From an uncultured Ruminiclostridium sp. (lineage in GTDB: Bacteria; Bacillota; Clostridia; Oscillospirales; Ruminococcaceae): a DNA stretch of 64,000 bases. This document shows positions 25,329 through 34,189 of the stretch, one piece after another. Numbering within the stretch: the first letter of the stretch is position 1; each line of letters opens with the position of its first letter. The notes beneath the pieces are model-generated. The model saw nothing but the letters and a program-made list of their open reading frames with translations. It was not told where the DNA came from and did not search any database. The stretch lies in the NCBI GenBank assembly GCA_944388385.1, contig CALXIO010000011.1, positions 1 to 64,000 of the forward strand, read 5' to 3'. Made by a program: the position numbers and the translations under genes.

Positions 25329-26218
25329 TACTTATTACGCTTTAAAATATATGCACCTATAAGTGCAACAGCAGAGATGCCAACACCTGCTAAGGGCAAG
25401 GTCACACCTGTGCCGGTGTTATCCGTGGCATTTGATTCTCCGGGATTTTCGCTGTCACCGATTACATCGGTAGCAGAAGTTTCAGTTTCGGGAGCTTCAG
25501 TTTCGGGAACGGTAGCCTCAGTTTCTGCTGTAGTTTCAGCAGGAGCTTTTAATCCATCAACAGCCTTTGCTACATCATCCTTAGTTGCTGTAAGGTTTCC
25601 TAAAACGGCCACAGCGTTTTTATATTCTTCGCTTTCCTTGTTTTCACAATCAGCGGCAAGATGGGTAAGCTCAGCCTTGCTTTCGGGGGTTACAAGTGCA
25701 GCAGCACCGCCCCCGGAGGAGTTATCAACTCCAAGGTCTGCACCGTAGCCGTATACGGTAAAGGAAAAGCGGATAACATCTCCGTTTACGGGAACATAAT
25801 CCCCAATACCAACGGAAGCATATTCGTCATTGATAAAATATGACCAGCCGGATTCTGAGGTATAGTCATAGGCTGAAAGATAGCCGTCTTTTGCTCTTGT
25901 ACCCCAGCTTGTGCAGGCATCCTTTATTACCTTTGGTACCTCAGCGCCTGTGTCGGTATCCTTAAAGGCGGTAATGTAGGGGCCGTAGCCGGTGTCAGAG
26001 TACTCGATTTCAGCGGCCTTCTTTACAATGTCGATACCCTTGTCCCCCTCATTTACGGGAACCTTTACAGGCTCAACGGTAAGACCCTGACCGAGTACGG
26101 ATTTTTCTGCTATGAAATATACATAGCTTTGTTCTTCGGTCTGTGCCGATACACCAAGTGACAATGTTGTCGCTATGGCGGTTGCCGCAAATACTGCGAC
26201 GATTTTCTTTTTGTTCAT
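25328..26218 (-). CDS. Surface DUF4430 protein, putative corrinoid binder
   Basis: A 296-residue exported protein, first gene of the operon. Signal peptide about residues 1-25, then a DUF4430 domain (about 30-150) with the typical ESGWSYFINDEYASVGIGDY ending. A short helical region and a Glu/Thr-rich spacer follow, and the C-terminus has LPLAG, a hydrophobic helix and KRNK. That tail has the layout of a sortase sorting signal with a variant motif, so wall anchoring is possible; simple membrane anchoring is the alternative. The ATG has an AGGAGG site about 8 bases upstream. I infer that it captures corrinoids at the surface and hands them to the barrel-DUF4430 protein or the ECF importer. Confidence 0.85.
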   Translation of the reverse strand: MNKKKIVAVFAATAIATTLSLGVSAQTEEQSYVYFIAEKSVLGQGLTVEPVKVPVNEGDKGIDIVKKAAEIEYSDTGYGPYITAFKDTDTGAEVPKVIKDACTSWGTRAKDGYLSAYDYTSESGWSYFINDEYASVGIGDYVPVNGDVIRFSFTVYGYGADLGVDNSSGGGAAALVTPESKAELTHLAADCENKESEEYKNAVAVLGNLTATKDDVAKAVDGLKAPAETTAETEATVPETEAPETETSATDVIGDSENPGESNATDNTGTGVTLPLAGVGISAVALIGAYILKRNK

Positions 26219-26244
26219 CTGTTTATTCCTCCGATAAAATTATT

Positions 26245-26425
26245 TTTTGGTGAGCCTTACAGATAGGTCTTCCGACTTGGAATATCACATATACCGCCTG
26301 CCTTCCCCGGATTTCTCCCAGTGACACGCATACGCTGTGACGATATACAACTTCCTTACGGCAGCGGGGACTGTTACGGATTTTCACCGTATTCCGTTTT
26401 ACCGTGTAAGCTACACCTTGTCCAA
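26245..26425 (-). promoter_or_regulatory. Cobalamin riboswitch
   Basis: On the minus strand the leader contains GGTGAAAATCCG, then AACAGTCCCCGCTGCCG, and at the 3' side a B12-box-like GTCGGAAGACCTATCTG, in the order and spacing of AdoCbl-type cobalamin riboswitches. It lies between a sigma-A promoter and the ribosome site of the first DUF4430 gene. No obvious terminator separates aptamer and AGGAGG, so control is probably at translation. High cobalamin should turn the operon off. Confidence 0.92.
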
Positions 26426-26437
26426 ACGAACAGTATT

Positions 26438-26466
26438 ATTATAATACACTTTTTTACTTTCGTCAA
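26438..26466 (-). promoter_or_regulatory. Sigma-A promoter of the corrinoid uptake operon
   Basis: TTGACG (26461-26466), 17-base spacer, TATAAT (26438-26443) on the minus strand, just upstream of the riboswitch. Confidence 0.8.
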
Positions 26467-26480
26467 TGATAAATACATAC

Positions 26481-26508
26481 AAAAAAGCCCTGCATATAAG
26501 CAGGGCTG
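26481..26508 (-). terminator. Terminator of the lipoprotein gene
   Basis: AGCCCTGC and GCAGGGCT arms followed by six T on the minus strand. Confidence 0.85.
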
Positions 26509-26514
26509 TTATCA

Positions 26515-27213
26515 TTATTTTATTTCAAGTGTTTTTAGTACAGTATCAATAATTGTCTGGAAGGCGGGATCGTACACCGACTGAGTAAAGGAGAACTGAT
26601 ATTCCTTATCGGTGTTTTGTACCTTCAGCATGGTGATCGTAACATCATTATCCACTTGATTGAGCTTGCCGGAAAACTGCACATAAACCGCCTTACATCC
26701 GCTTAATTCAAGGGGGTTAAATTCCATTATCTTAAAGTTCGGCATACTGGAGGCATAAAGCATGGTAAGCTCCTCCGCAGTTACCGTATCAGGCTCAAAG
26801 GAGGGAACACCTATCACAAGATTAAAGGTGTTGTCATCATATTCATTTGAAAACTGTACCCCTATATCAAGGTATTCTTCCTTCCAGCCCTGAAGTAATG
26901 TAAAGGAAATTTCATCCTCAATAGTAAAGGTTCTCTCCGGGTACAAATCCTCATCAGAGCTTTCATCTGTGCTCAAAGCCTCAGAGGTTTCCTCTGTTGC
27001 GGCACCAGGGGAGGAGGTTTGCTCAATAGTTGTTTCGGGGGCAGAGGTTTGCTCTTCGGTGGTTTCGGGAGCTTCAGTCTGTGGGGCGGCGGTGGTTATA
27101 TCCGTAGGGGCAGAATCACTGCTGTTTATATCTGTTGCGGAATTGTTGCAGGCTGTAAGGGTAAGGGTCACAGCGGCAACAACCAAAAATAGCTTTAATA
27201 TATTTTTATTCAT
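26515..27213 (-). CDS. Hypothetical lipoprotein with PsbP/DUF1795-like domain
   Basis: A 232-residue lipoprotein: lipobox LTAC at about residues 19-22, a Thr/Glu/Ala-rich spacer to about residue 90, then a domain of about 140 residues. The domain pattern (FTLLQGWKEEY, later KAVYVQFSGKL, then YQFSFTQSVYDPAFQTIID) resembles the PsbP-like/DUF1795 group, small surface domains of unclear role. GGAGGT precedes the ATG. It has its own terminator and lies upstream of the cobalamin operon promoter, so it is probably unrelated to that operon. Confidence 0.7.
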   Translation of the reverse strand: MNKNILKLFLVVAAVTLTLTACNNSATDINSSDSAPTDITTAAPQTEAPETTEEQTSAPETTIEQTSSPGAATEETSEALSTDESSDEDLYPERTFTIEDEISFTLLQGWKEEYLDIGVQFSNEYDDNTFNLVIGVPSFEPDTVTAEELTMLYASSMPNFKIMEFNPLELSGCKAVYVQFSGKLNQVDNDVTITMLKVQNTDKEYQFSFTQSVYDPAFQTIIDTVLKTLEIK

Positions 27214-27327
27214 TAAGTTACCTCCGGTTTATAAATCTACGACGGATATTTTACCACAAAATTAACTTAAAGTCAAATAAATATTTCTGAAAGTATGTTG
27301 AAAATAAGGTGAATATTAAATTACCCC

Positions 27328-27356
27328 TTGACGAATTTTTTCAAATGTGCTAAAAT
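27328..27356 (+). promoter_or_regulatory. Sigma-A promoter of the T-box/pheST unit
   Basis: TTGACG (27328-27333), 17-base spacer, TAAAAT (27351-27356). Confidence 0.7.
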
Positions 27357-27364
27357 AGACTTGC

Positions 27365-27615
27365 TATGGTGATTATGCAAAGTAGTTATGGGCGAGCGCT
27401 TACAGAGAGTCTGTTTTACAAGCTGAAAGAACAGGCAGTAGTGCTTATGATGAATTTCGGCATAGGAGTATGTCTGTGAAAACGGCAATCCCGGTTAAGC
27501 AGATGTGTTTGCATCCACGCGATGATGCTTTTAAGTGCAGAGTATATACTCTGAATTTGGGTGGTACCGCGGGTTATTCTCGTCCCATGTATGGGGCGAG
27601 TTTATTTTTTACCCC
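27365..27615 (+). promoter_or_regulatory. T-box riboswitch (Phe)
   Basis: The leader carries the canonical T-box GGGTGGTACCGCG (about 27560-27572). It is followed by a terminator hairpin (CTCGTCCCA and TGGGGCGAG arms, T-run at 27600-27610). Upstream stem I includes a GAATTTCGGC stretch whose TTC is the likely specifier codon for tRNA-Phe. Uncharged tRNA-Phe would promote read-through into pheST. The 438-base gap between 27214 and 27651 is filled by this element and its promoter. Confidence 0.93.
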
Positions 27616-27651
27616 GTGAAATAAAGTACTGAAAATGAAAGGAAGCTAATA

Positions 27652-28704
27652 ATGTTTGAGAAGATTGACGGGCTGAGAGCCGACTTTGAGCAAAAGCTCA
27701 AAGCAGCTTCCGATGCCAGAGAACTGGAAAACATCCGTATTGAATTCTTAGGCAAAAAGGGAAGCGTAACAGACCTTCTTAAGGGTATGAAAGATCTGTC
27801 TGTGGAAGAAAAGAAATCCTTCGGTCAGCAGGTAAATGACCTTAAAAACGAGATCGGTGATGCTATTGCAGAAAAATCCGCCTGCCTTGCCAAGGCTCAG
27901 CTTGAGCGTGAGATCAATTCCGCACCGGATATTGACCTTACTGCACCTGCTGTACTTGACAGAGGAAGCTATCACCCCATAACCCTTGTACAGCGCGAAT
28001 GCGAACAGGTATTCCGTTCCATGGGCTTTGCGGTTGAGGATTACAGCGAAATAGTTACCGACTATGAATGCTTTGAGGCTCTTAATATCCCTAAGCATCA
28101 CCCTGCCCGTGATATGCAGGACACCTATTACTTAACCAACGGACAGCTTTTAAAATCCCACACCTCCGCTGCCCAGAATGCAATTTACAAGAAGTACAGA
28201 CAGGCACTTATTGAGGAGGGAAAGCCCATTAAGGCTGTATTCCCCGGAAGATGCTTCAGAAATGAGGCTACAGATGCCTGCCACGAAAACACCTTCTTCC
28301 AGATGGAGGGTGTAATGGTGGATAAGAACATAAACATTTCAAACCTTATCTTCTTTATGAAAACCATGCTTTCAGGCGTGTTCAAAAGAGATGTTAAGGT
28401 AAGACTCCGTCCCGGATTTTTCCCCTTTGTGGAACCCGGCTTTGAGCTTGATATCAGCTGTCTTATCTGCGGCGGTGACGGTTGTCCCTCCTGCAAGCAC
28501 AGCGGCTGGTTAGAGCTTTGCCCCTGCGGTATGATTCACCCTGAGGTGCTTAAAGCAGGCGGAATTGACCCTGAGGAGTATACCGGCTTTGCCTTTGGTC
28601 TCGGTCTTACAAGACTTGCCATGATGAAGTACGGTATCAAGGATATTCGTGACTTGAACAGCGGCAACTTAAAGTCACTGTCACAGTTTACACAGGACTG
28701 CTGA
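27652..28704 (+). CDS. pheS: Phenylalanyl-tRNA synthetase alpha subunit
   Basis: A 350-residue catalytic subunit of the alpha2beta2 PheRS that charges tRNA-Phe. An N-terminal coiled-coil arm (about residues 1-90) precedes the class II catalytic core. Motif 2 is seen as PGRCFRNEATDACHENTFFQ and motif 3 as GFAFGLGLTRLAMMKYGI. The core also holds a Cys-rich segment (ICGGDGCPSCKHSGW), as in many Firmicutes PheS. Length is normal. It lies directly behind the T-box and 13 bases before pheT. Confidence 0.97.
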   Translation: MFEKIDGLRADFEQKLKAASDARELENIRIEFLGKKGSVTDLLKGMKDLSVEEKKSFGQQVNDLKNEIGDAIAEKSACLAKAQLEREINSAPDIDLTAPAVLDRGSYHPITLVQRECEQVFRSMGFAVEDYSEIVTDYECFEALNIPKHHPARDMQDTYYLTNGQLLKSHTSAAQNAIYKKYRQALIEEGKPIKAVFPGRCFRNEATDACHENTFFQMEGVMVDKNINISNLIFFMKTMLSGVFKRDVKVRLRPGFFPFVEPGFELDISCLICGGDGCPSCKHSGWLELCPCGMIHPEVLKAGGIDPEEYTGFAFGLGLTRLAMMKYGIKDIRDLNSGNLKSLSQFTQDC

Positions 28705-28717
28705 GGGAGGTAATATT

Positions 28718-31066
28718 ATGTTTTTATCAATGAACTGGATCGGTGATTTCGTTGATTTCAGCGGTCTTGATAAGCTTCAGCTTATACATCAGTTTTCACT
28801 TTCTACAGCAGAGGTAGAAAATGAAATATTCATGAAGGGCTCAGATATAGACGGCATTGTTTGTGCTGAAATTGTTTCGGTAGAGCCTCACCCCGAATCA
28901 GAAAAGCTTCACCTTTTAAAGGTGGACTGCGGAGAGGATGCTCCTGTTGAGGTTGTCTGCGGTGCTCCCAATGTTAAGGTAGGACTTAAAACCGCCTTTG
29001 CAAAGGTAGGGGCTAGAATAGGGGATATTACTATTTCCGCAAGAAAATTAGCAGGCTATGTTTCTAACGGTATGTGCTGTTCTGAAGCGGAGATAGGCAT
29101 TTCCGACAATAACAGCGGTATTATGGAAATTACCGACGATATAGCAAACGGCACTCCCTTAAAGGAAGTATATCAGATAGAGGATATTATCTTTGAGGTT
29201 GACAACAAGTCCCTTACAAACCGTCCTGACCTTTGGGGTCACTATGGTATTGCAAGAGAATTTGCAGCCCTTGCCGGCAGACCCTTAAAGGAAATCCCCA
29301 CAGCAGGCCTTGATATATATGAATCTCTCCCTGCTGTTGATATGAAGATCGAGGATCCCTTATGCTATCGTTATTCCTGCATACAGGTTGACAGGATAAG
29401 CAGAAACATAAGCCCCGTAAATATGCGTATCCGCTTATACTACTGCGGTATGAGAGCAATTAACTTCCTTGCGGATATTACAAACTATATCATGCTTGAA
29501 ATGGGTCAGCCCATGCACGCCTTTGACTCAAGAAAGGTGCAGAAAATCCGCATTAAGCGTTTTGCTGATGATTTTCAGTTCCAGACCCTTGATAAGGAAA
29601 TAAGAAATATCGATACAGATACCCTTATGATATGCAACGACAATACCCCTGTAGGTATTGCAGGTATCATGGGCGGTCTTGATTCTGAAATCGTTGAGGA
29701 CACCTCAGCCCTCACCCTTGAATCAGCCTGCTTTGACCCTGTATCCATAAGAAAGTCAACAGTAAGACTTGGCCACAGAACAGACGCCTCAATGCGTTAT
29801 GAAAAGAGCCTTGACCCTGAAATGACCGTTACTGCAATAGGCAGATTTTTAAGACTTCTTCTTGATAATGACCCCTCAGCACAGGTTATTTCATCCCTTA
29901 CCGATGAATATGTGTACAAGTACCCCAGAGTGGCATTTGACTTTGACCGTGCCTTTGTGGACAGATACACAGGTATCTATATTGATGATACCACCATTCT
30001 TGATACACTTACATCCCTTGGCTTTGATGTTTCCCTTAAGGATAATGTATTCAGCGTAAAGGTTCCCTCCTGGAGAGCCACAAAGGATGTTACAATCAAG
30101 GCTGATATTATTGAGGAAATCACCAGAATTTACGGCTATGACAACTTTGACATTCACACAGCACAGTCACCCCTTTATCCTGTTGAAATTTCCGCAGAAA
30201 AGAATGTGGAAAATCAGATAAAGGATTTACTTGTAAAGAGATTTTCCTTACACGAGGTACATTCCTACATCTGGCCATACTATGATGAATTTAAGATGCT
30301 GGGAATTGAGGTTGAGGACAATATAGGTCTTGTGGGCTCAGGTGTGGTTATCCGCCGTTCTATTGCTCCCACACAGCTTTGTCAGATAAACACAAACTCA
30401 GCCTACGCTCCTGATTTCGGCATATTTGAAATAGGCAGAATTGCCGATGGTGTAAATGCTGAAACAAACCTTGTAAACGAGCAGAAGAAGTTATGTATCA
30501 CCCTTTTCAGCAAGACAAAGACAGCAGAACAGCTTTATCTTTCACTTCGTGATATTATAGCTGTTATGATGGATGATATAAAGCACAAGGCAGTTACCTT
30601 TGAAAAGAAGGAAGCTACCCACAGCTGGCAGCATCCCAAGAATCTTAATTCTATCCTTTGCGACGGCAAGGTAATAGGCGAAATCGGTATGCCCTATCCC
30701 ACAATTTCCGCAAAGATAGATAAAAAGGCAGTTATCGTATATGCTGAAATGGATGTTAAGGATTTAGCGGAAATTCCCTCAGCAAGCATTGAATATGAGG
30801 AGCCTGCCAAGTATCCCGGTGTTGAGGTTGACCTTACATTAAGAACCTCAGTATTTGCCCCCATAGCAAAAGCGGTACAGAAGGTAAATTCACCCCTTGT
30901 AAAGAAGCTCAGCCTTGCGGACATTTACGATGATGAAACCGGCCGTGCCCTTACCGTCAGAATTGCATTTTCCGATAACACAAGAACACTTACCCGTGAA
31001 GAGGTTACTTCAATAGTTGATGAAATTGTTGAGGAGCTTAAAAAGGTAAATGTATTTATGAAGTAA
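28718..31066 (+). CDS. pheT: Phenylalanyl-tRNA synthetase beta subunit
   Basis: A 782-residue PheRS beta subunit. In order: an OB-fold tRNA-binding domain (about residues 40-150, with EIVSVEPHPESEKLHLLKVD and a VVCGAPNVKVG segment), the B3/B4 editing region (about 200-380), the B5 domain, the catalytic-like core, and the C-terminal FDX-ACB domain starting near SIEYEEPAKYPGVEVDLTL and ending with TLTREEVTSIVDEIVEELKK. Editing of Tyr-tRNA is expected from the family. A good GGGAGG site precedes the ATG and a terminator follows at once. Confidence 0.97.
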   Translation: MFLSMNWIGDFVDFSGLDKLQLIHQFSLSTAEVENEIFMKGSDIDGIVCAEIVSVEPHPESEKLHLLKVDCGEDAPVEVVCGAPNVKVGLKTAFAKVGARIGDITISARKLAGYVSNGMCCSEAEIGISDNNSGIMEITDDIANGTPLKEVYQIEDIIFEVDNKSLTNRPDLWGHYGIAREFAALAGRPLKEIPTAGLDIYESLPAVDMKIEDPLCYRYSCIQVDRISRNISPVNMRIRLYYCGMRAINFLADITNYIMLEMGQPMHAFDSRKVQKIRIKRFADDFQFQTLDKEIRNIDTDTLMICNDNTPVGIAGIMGGLDSEIVEDTSALTLESACFDPVSIRKSTVRLGHRTDASMRYEKSLDPEMTVTAIGRFLRLLLDNDPSAQVISSLTDEYVYKYPRVAFDFDRAFVDRYTGIYIDDTTILDTLTSLGFDVSLKDNVFSVKVPSWRATKDVTIKADIIEEITRIYGYDNFDIHTAQSPLYPVEISAEKNVENQIKDLLVKRFSLHEVHSYIWPYYDEFKMLGIEVEDNIGLVGSGVVIRRSIAPTQLCQINTNSAYAPDFGIFEIGRIADGVNAETNLVNEQKKLCITLFSKTKTAEQLYLSLRDIIAVMMDDIKHKAVTFEKKEATHSWQHPKNLNSILCDGKVIGEIGMPYPTISAKIDKKAVIVYAEMDVKDLAEIPSASIEYEEPAKYPGVEVDLTLRTSVFAPIAKAVQKVNSPLVKKLSLADIYDDETGRALTVRIAFSDNTRTLTREEVTSIVDEIVEELKKVNVFMK

Positions 31067-31071
31067 AATAC

Positions 31072-31100
31072 AAAGCCCTGTGATAAACAGGGCTTTTTTG
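31072..31100 (+). terminator. Terminator of pheST
   Basis: AAGCCCTGT and ACAGGGCTT arms followed by TTTTTTG. Confidence 0.85.
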
Positions 31101-31163
31101 TTCAGAATAACAGCAAAATCAAAGTAAAAAACAACAGTTACAGAAAAAAATATAAAAAAGGTC

Positions 31164-31192
31164 TTGAAATTACGGACAAAATATTGTAAAAT
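31164..31192 (+). promoter_or_regulatory. Sigma-A promoter of efp
   Basis: TTGAAA (31164-31169), 17-base spacer, TAAAAT (31187-31192). The leader of about 95 bases holds a possible hairpin at about 31212-31235 (GTGT..CCCC / GGGG..ACAC) of unknown meaning. Confidence 0.7.
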
Positions 31193-31294
31193 AATAAGAG
31201 TGAAACTGTTAGTGTGCCCTTTTTGGGGTAACACATTGTTTTCGGTTAAATAAGAACGCTATGCGTTCATAATTTACGGAGGTAATTTTTAAAT

Positions 31295-31858
31295 ATGGTA
31301 ACAGCAGGCGATTTCAGAAACGGCATGACCTTTGAAGAAGACGGCAACGTAATGCAGGTAATTGAATTCCAGCACGTTAAGCCCGGTAAAGGTGCAGCTT
31401 TTGTAAGAACCAAGGTAAGAAATGTTATCACAGGTTCTGTGGTTGAAAAGTCATACAACCCCTCTGCTAAGTTCCCCACAGCTTATGTAGAGAGAAAGGA
31501 TATGGAGTACACCTATTCTGACGGTGATCTTTATCACTTCATGGATACAGAAACCTACGAGGATGTGCCCATCAATGCAAGCGAGCTTGGCGACAGCTTC
31601 AAGTTCGTTAAGGAAAACATGGTATGTAAGGTACTTTCCTACAAGGGCAAGGTATTCGGTGTAGAGCCTCCCAACTTTGTTGAGCTTGAGGTTACAGATA
31701 CCGACCCCGGCTTTAAGGGTGATACAGCTACAAACGCTACAAAGCCCGCTACACTTGAAACAGGTGCGGAAATTCGTGTTCCCTTATTTATCGACAAGGG
31801 CGAAATTATCCGTATCGACACAAGAACAGGCGAATACATGGAGCGTGTAAACAAGTAA
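31295..31858 (+). CDS. efp: Elongation factor P
   Basis: A 187-residue EF-P, which relieves ribosome stalling at consecutive prolines. Three beta-domains: a KOW-like N-domain (about 1-62), then OB domains II and III, ending with the family signature [20 protein letters not shown]. The tip loop that contacts the P site reads KPGKGAAF, with Lys at the position modified in some species. No modification enzyme gene is nearby. GGAGG lies about 11 bases before the ATG. It is followed after 25 bases by a small zinc-ribbon gene, probably on the same transcript. Confidence 0.97.
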   Translation: MVTAGDFRNGMTFEEDGNVMQVIEFQHVKPGKGAAFVRTKVRNVITGSVVEKSYNPSAKFPTAYVERKDMEYTYSDGDLYHFMDTETYEDVPINASELGDSFKFVKENMVCKVLSYKGKVFGVEPPNFVELEVTDTDPGFKGDTATNATKPATLETGAEIRVPLFIDKGEIIRIDTRTGEYMERVNK

Positions 31859-31883
31859 GACTATTCTAAAGGAGGTCGAACAA

Positions 31884-32321
31884 ATGACAGTATCAGAAAG
31901 AGTTTCCTATCTCAAGGGTCTTTGCGAAGGACTTGGCGTGGATGATTCCACCAAGGAGGGCAAGGTTATCGGCGCTATTATTGAGGTGCTTGACGATATT
32001 GCACTTACCCTTACAGACATTGACGAGGAATTAAATGATGTAGCCGATGTTATGTGTGATGTTGAGGAGAGCTTATCTCTTCTTGAGGATGACGTATACG
32101 GCGAAGATGAGTGCGATTGTGATGATTGCTGCGATGATGAGGATTTTGAGGATCTTTATGAGATTACCTGTCCTTCCTGCGGTGAGTCCATCACAGCAGA
32201 TTTTGATGTAATAAGCCAGGGCGAGCTTGTTTGTCCCAACTGCGGCGAAAACATGGAGCTTGACTTAAGCTGCATCGAAGATGAATGTGATTGCGACTGC
32301 GATTGCGACGAATGCAAGTAA
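31884..32321 (+). CDS. CD1247-type domain protein with zinc ribbon
   Basis: A 145-residue acidic protein. The N-terminal 70 residues (MTVSERVSYLKGLCEGLG, then KVIGAIIEVLDDIALTLTDI) match a small domain family often named after C. difficile CD1247 and found near efp in Clostridia. The C-terminal half has a zinc ribbon of two CPxCG knuckles (CPSCGES and CPNCGEN). Very acidic Cys/Asp clusters lie before the ribbon and at the C-terminus (DECDCDDCCDDED; DECDCDCDCDECK), which could bind extra metal. Role unknown. AAAGGAGG precedes the ATG. Confidence 0.85.
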   Translation: MTVSERVSYLKGLCEGLGVDDSTKEGKVIGAIIEVLDDIALTLTDIDEELNDVADVMCDVEESLSLLEDDVYGEDECDCDDCCDDEDFEDLYEITCPSCGESITADFDVISQGELVCPNCGENMELDLSCIEDECDCDCDCDECK

Positions 32322-32341
32322 TCATCAGCTAAACTAAAAAA

Positions 32342-32372
32342 TAATCGGTATCCAATGGATACCGATTTTTTT
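32342..32372 (+). terminator. Terminator of the efp unit
   Basis: AATCGGTATCC and GGATACCGATT arms followed by TTTTTT. Confidence 0.88.
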
Positions 32373-32384
32373 ATTTATGCGGGA

Positions 32385-33368
32385 TTATTCCCCCTCAAAC
32401 CTAAGACCCCAGTCCTGCCTTGCATTGTCCATTATCTGAAGTACAGACAGGGTATGAATCATGGGATTTATTTCGCTTTCCTTTTTTCCTTGCTTTAAGC
32501 ATTTTTCCACCTCATAAATCTCATACTCATAGCCGTTTACATCATGGGGGGGGTGGTACTTTTCAACAAGTGTACCGTTTTCGTCATATAAAAGGGCAGT
32601 ATCTGTACAGAAAAACCACCTTTCAAACCTTATCCTACCCTTAGAGCCAACTATAAAGGCGGCATTTTCATTTTCACAGTCAAAGCCGCAGTCACATCTT
32701 GCAAAGGCACCGGGGTAGTATAAAATAAAGCTTGCGTCATAGTCCACATTGGTTTTGCCGATATAGGCGGCACTTTCCACCCTGAAGGGGCGATAGCCAA
32801 GTATATCACAGGCAAAGGTAAGAGGATAAACCCCGAGGTCAAGAATACAGCCGCCCCCTAAGTCATTTCTGTAAAGGCGGTCATTTTCATCAAAGGGGCA
32901 AAGATTGGTAAAATCCGCCTTTATCATTCTTACAGCACCTATTCTGCCCTCATTTATCCAGTCCTTAGCCTTACGGAATGCCGGCAGGAACTTCATCCAC
33001 ATGGCCTCCATAAAGAAAAGATTTTTCTCCCTTGCTAAATTCATAAGCTCGGTAAACTGAGCGCTGTTTAAGGTAACCGTCTTTTCGCAAAGCACATTCT
33101 TGCCGTTCATTAAGGCGGATTTAGCCTGACTGTAATGCTGGGCGGTGGTGGAGGCTATATATACAATATCAACTCCGCCGTCCTTAAATAAGCTGTCATA
33201 ATCTCCGTAAAATTTTTGTGCGGAATATTTCTTTGCAAACTCCTCAGCCTTTCTTATATCCCTTGATGCCACCGCATAAAGGGTGGAGCCCTCGCTGTTG
33301 CAAAGAGCCTTTGCAAAGGTATCCGCTATTCTTCCCGGGGCAATTATACCCCACCTCACCTTATCCAT
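32385..33368 (-). CDS. Gfo/Idh/MocA family oxidoreductase
   Basis: A 327-residue NAD(P)-dependent sugar or polyol dehydrogenase-like protein. The Rossmann start WGIIAPGRIADTFAKAL is the dinucleotide-binding loop (GxGxxA type, here PGRIA). The conserved EKP-like motif is CEKTVTLN near residue 95. The C-terminal half includes GGGCILDLGVYPLTFACDILG, typical of the family, whose His/Asp catalytic pair is usually nearby; here Asp and Tyr are visible. Substrate unknown. GAGGTG lies before the ATG. A terminator separates it from the upstream hpf gene. Confidence 0.9.
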   Translation of the reverse strand: MDKVRWGIIAPGRIADTFAKALCNSEGSTLYAVASRDIRKAEEFAKKYSAQKFYGDYDSLFKDGGVDIVYIASTTAQHYSQAKSALMNGKNVLCEKTVTLNSAQFTELMNLAREKNLFFMEAMWMKFLPAFRKAKDWINEGRIGAVRMIKADFTNLCPFDENDRLYRNDLGGGCILDLGVYPLTFACDILGYRPFRVESAAYIGKTNVDYDASFILYYPGAFARCDCGFDCENENAAFIVGSKGRIRFERWFFCTDTALLYDENGTLVEKYHPPHDVNGYEYEIYEVEKCLKQGKKESEINPMIHTLSVLQIMDNARQDWGLRFEGE

Positions 33369-33391
33369 ATATTCACCTCTTTATTTTAAAA

Positions 33392-33414
33392 AGGGAGAGC
33401 CATAGGCTCTCCCG
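33392..33414 (-). terminator. Terminator of hpf
   Basis: GGGAGAGCC and GGCTCTCCC arms around a short loop; T-run on the minus strand. Confidence 0.85.
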
Positions 33415-33419
33415 AAAAA

Positions 33420-33944
33420 TCAGTCCTCACTTGGCTCAAGTACAGCGTAATTTCCGTCATCTCTGCGGTAAACCACATTTATTTCACCGTTTTCCGCATT
33501 CTTGAACATGAAGAAGCTGTGACCCAGCATATTCATCTGAAGTATAGCCTCATCCACATTCATGGGACGAAGTCTGAACTTCTTATGCTTAACTACCTCA
33601 AAGTCAACCTGTTCTTCAACCACATCGTCAAAATCAACCTTAATGGTATTTTTCAGTTGTTTTTCAACCTTTGTCTTATTCTTACGGATCTGTCTGATTA
33701 TGCGATCTATACAAGCATCAAAGGCGTCATTTTTATCAACCGCCTTCTGTTCTGCTCTGAATAAGAGGCTTGGTGTCTTTACCGTAACCTCGGCAGTAAT
33801 TACATTCTTCTGCTCAGAAAGAGTGATTTTACATTCGGCATCTTCACTGAAAAAACGATCAAGCTTTGCGGCTACCTTTTTCTCTGCATACTCAGTAAAT
33901 GCCTGATTTACCTGCATCTTTTTCGCTGTAATGTTAATTCTCAT
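33420..33944 (-). CDS. hpf: Ribosome hibernation promoting factor (long form)
   Basis: A 174-residue long-form HPF, which pairs 70S ribosomes into inactive 100S dimers in stationary phase. N-terminal S30AE/YfiA domain (about 1-100), starting MRINITAKKMQVNQAFTEYA and containing KKVAAKLDRFF. The C-terminal dimerisation domain (about 118-174) is marked by KHKKFRLRPMNVDEAILQM and ENGEINVVYRRDDGNYAVLE. An ATG at 33956 is in frame, but it abuts the AAAGGA site; the ATG at 33944 leaves about 12 bases and matches the family start. Confidence 0.95.
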   Translation of the reverse strand: MRINITAKKMQVNQAFTEYAEKKVAAKLDRFFSEDAECKITLSEQKNVITAEVTVKTPSLLFRAEQKAVDKNDAFDACIDRIIRQIRKNKTKVEKQLKNTIKVDFDDVVEEQVDFEVVKHKKFRLRPMNVDEAILQMNMLGHSFFMFKNAENGEINVVYRRDDGNYAVLEPSED

Positions 33945-34127
33945 ATTCTGGATCATTCCTTTCCCGGCGTATCCGCCATTTGGTCTATTGACCTTACATA
34001 CAGTATAACATATTTATTTAAAATATACAAGTGTTTTTAATAAAAAAATTAAAATTTATTCAAAATATGCAAATTTTCTTCTATATATCACACAGGGTTT
34101 AAATTGGGTTGATATTTCAAATTTCCC

Positions 34128-34156
34128 TTGACAATAAGGGATTATTGCTTTATAAT
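34128..34156 (+). promoter_or_regulatory. Sigma-A promoter of the cyclophilin lipoprotein
   Basis: TTGACA (34128-34133), 17-base spacer, TATAAT (34151-34156). Confidence 0.85.
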
Positions 34157-34189
34157 TATATAGTATCTGAAAAAGAAAGGATAATCAAA

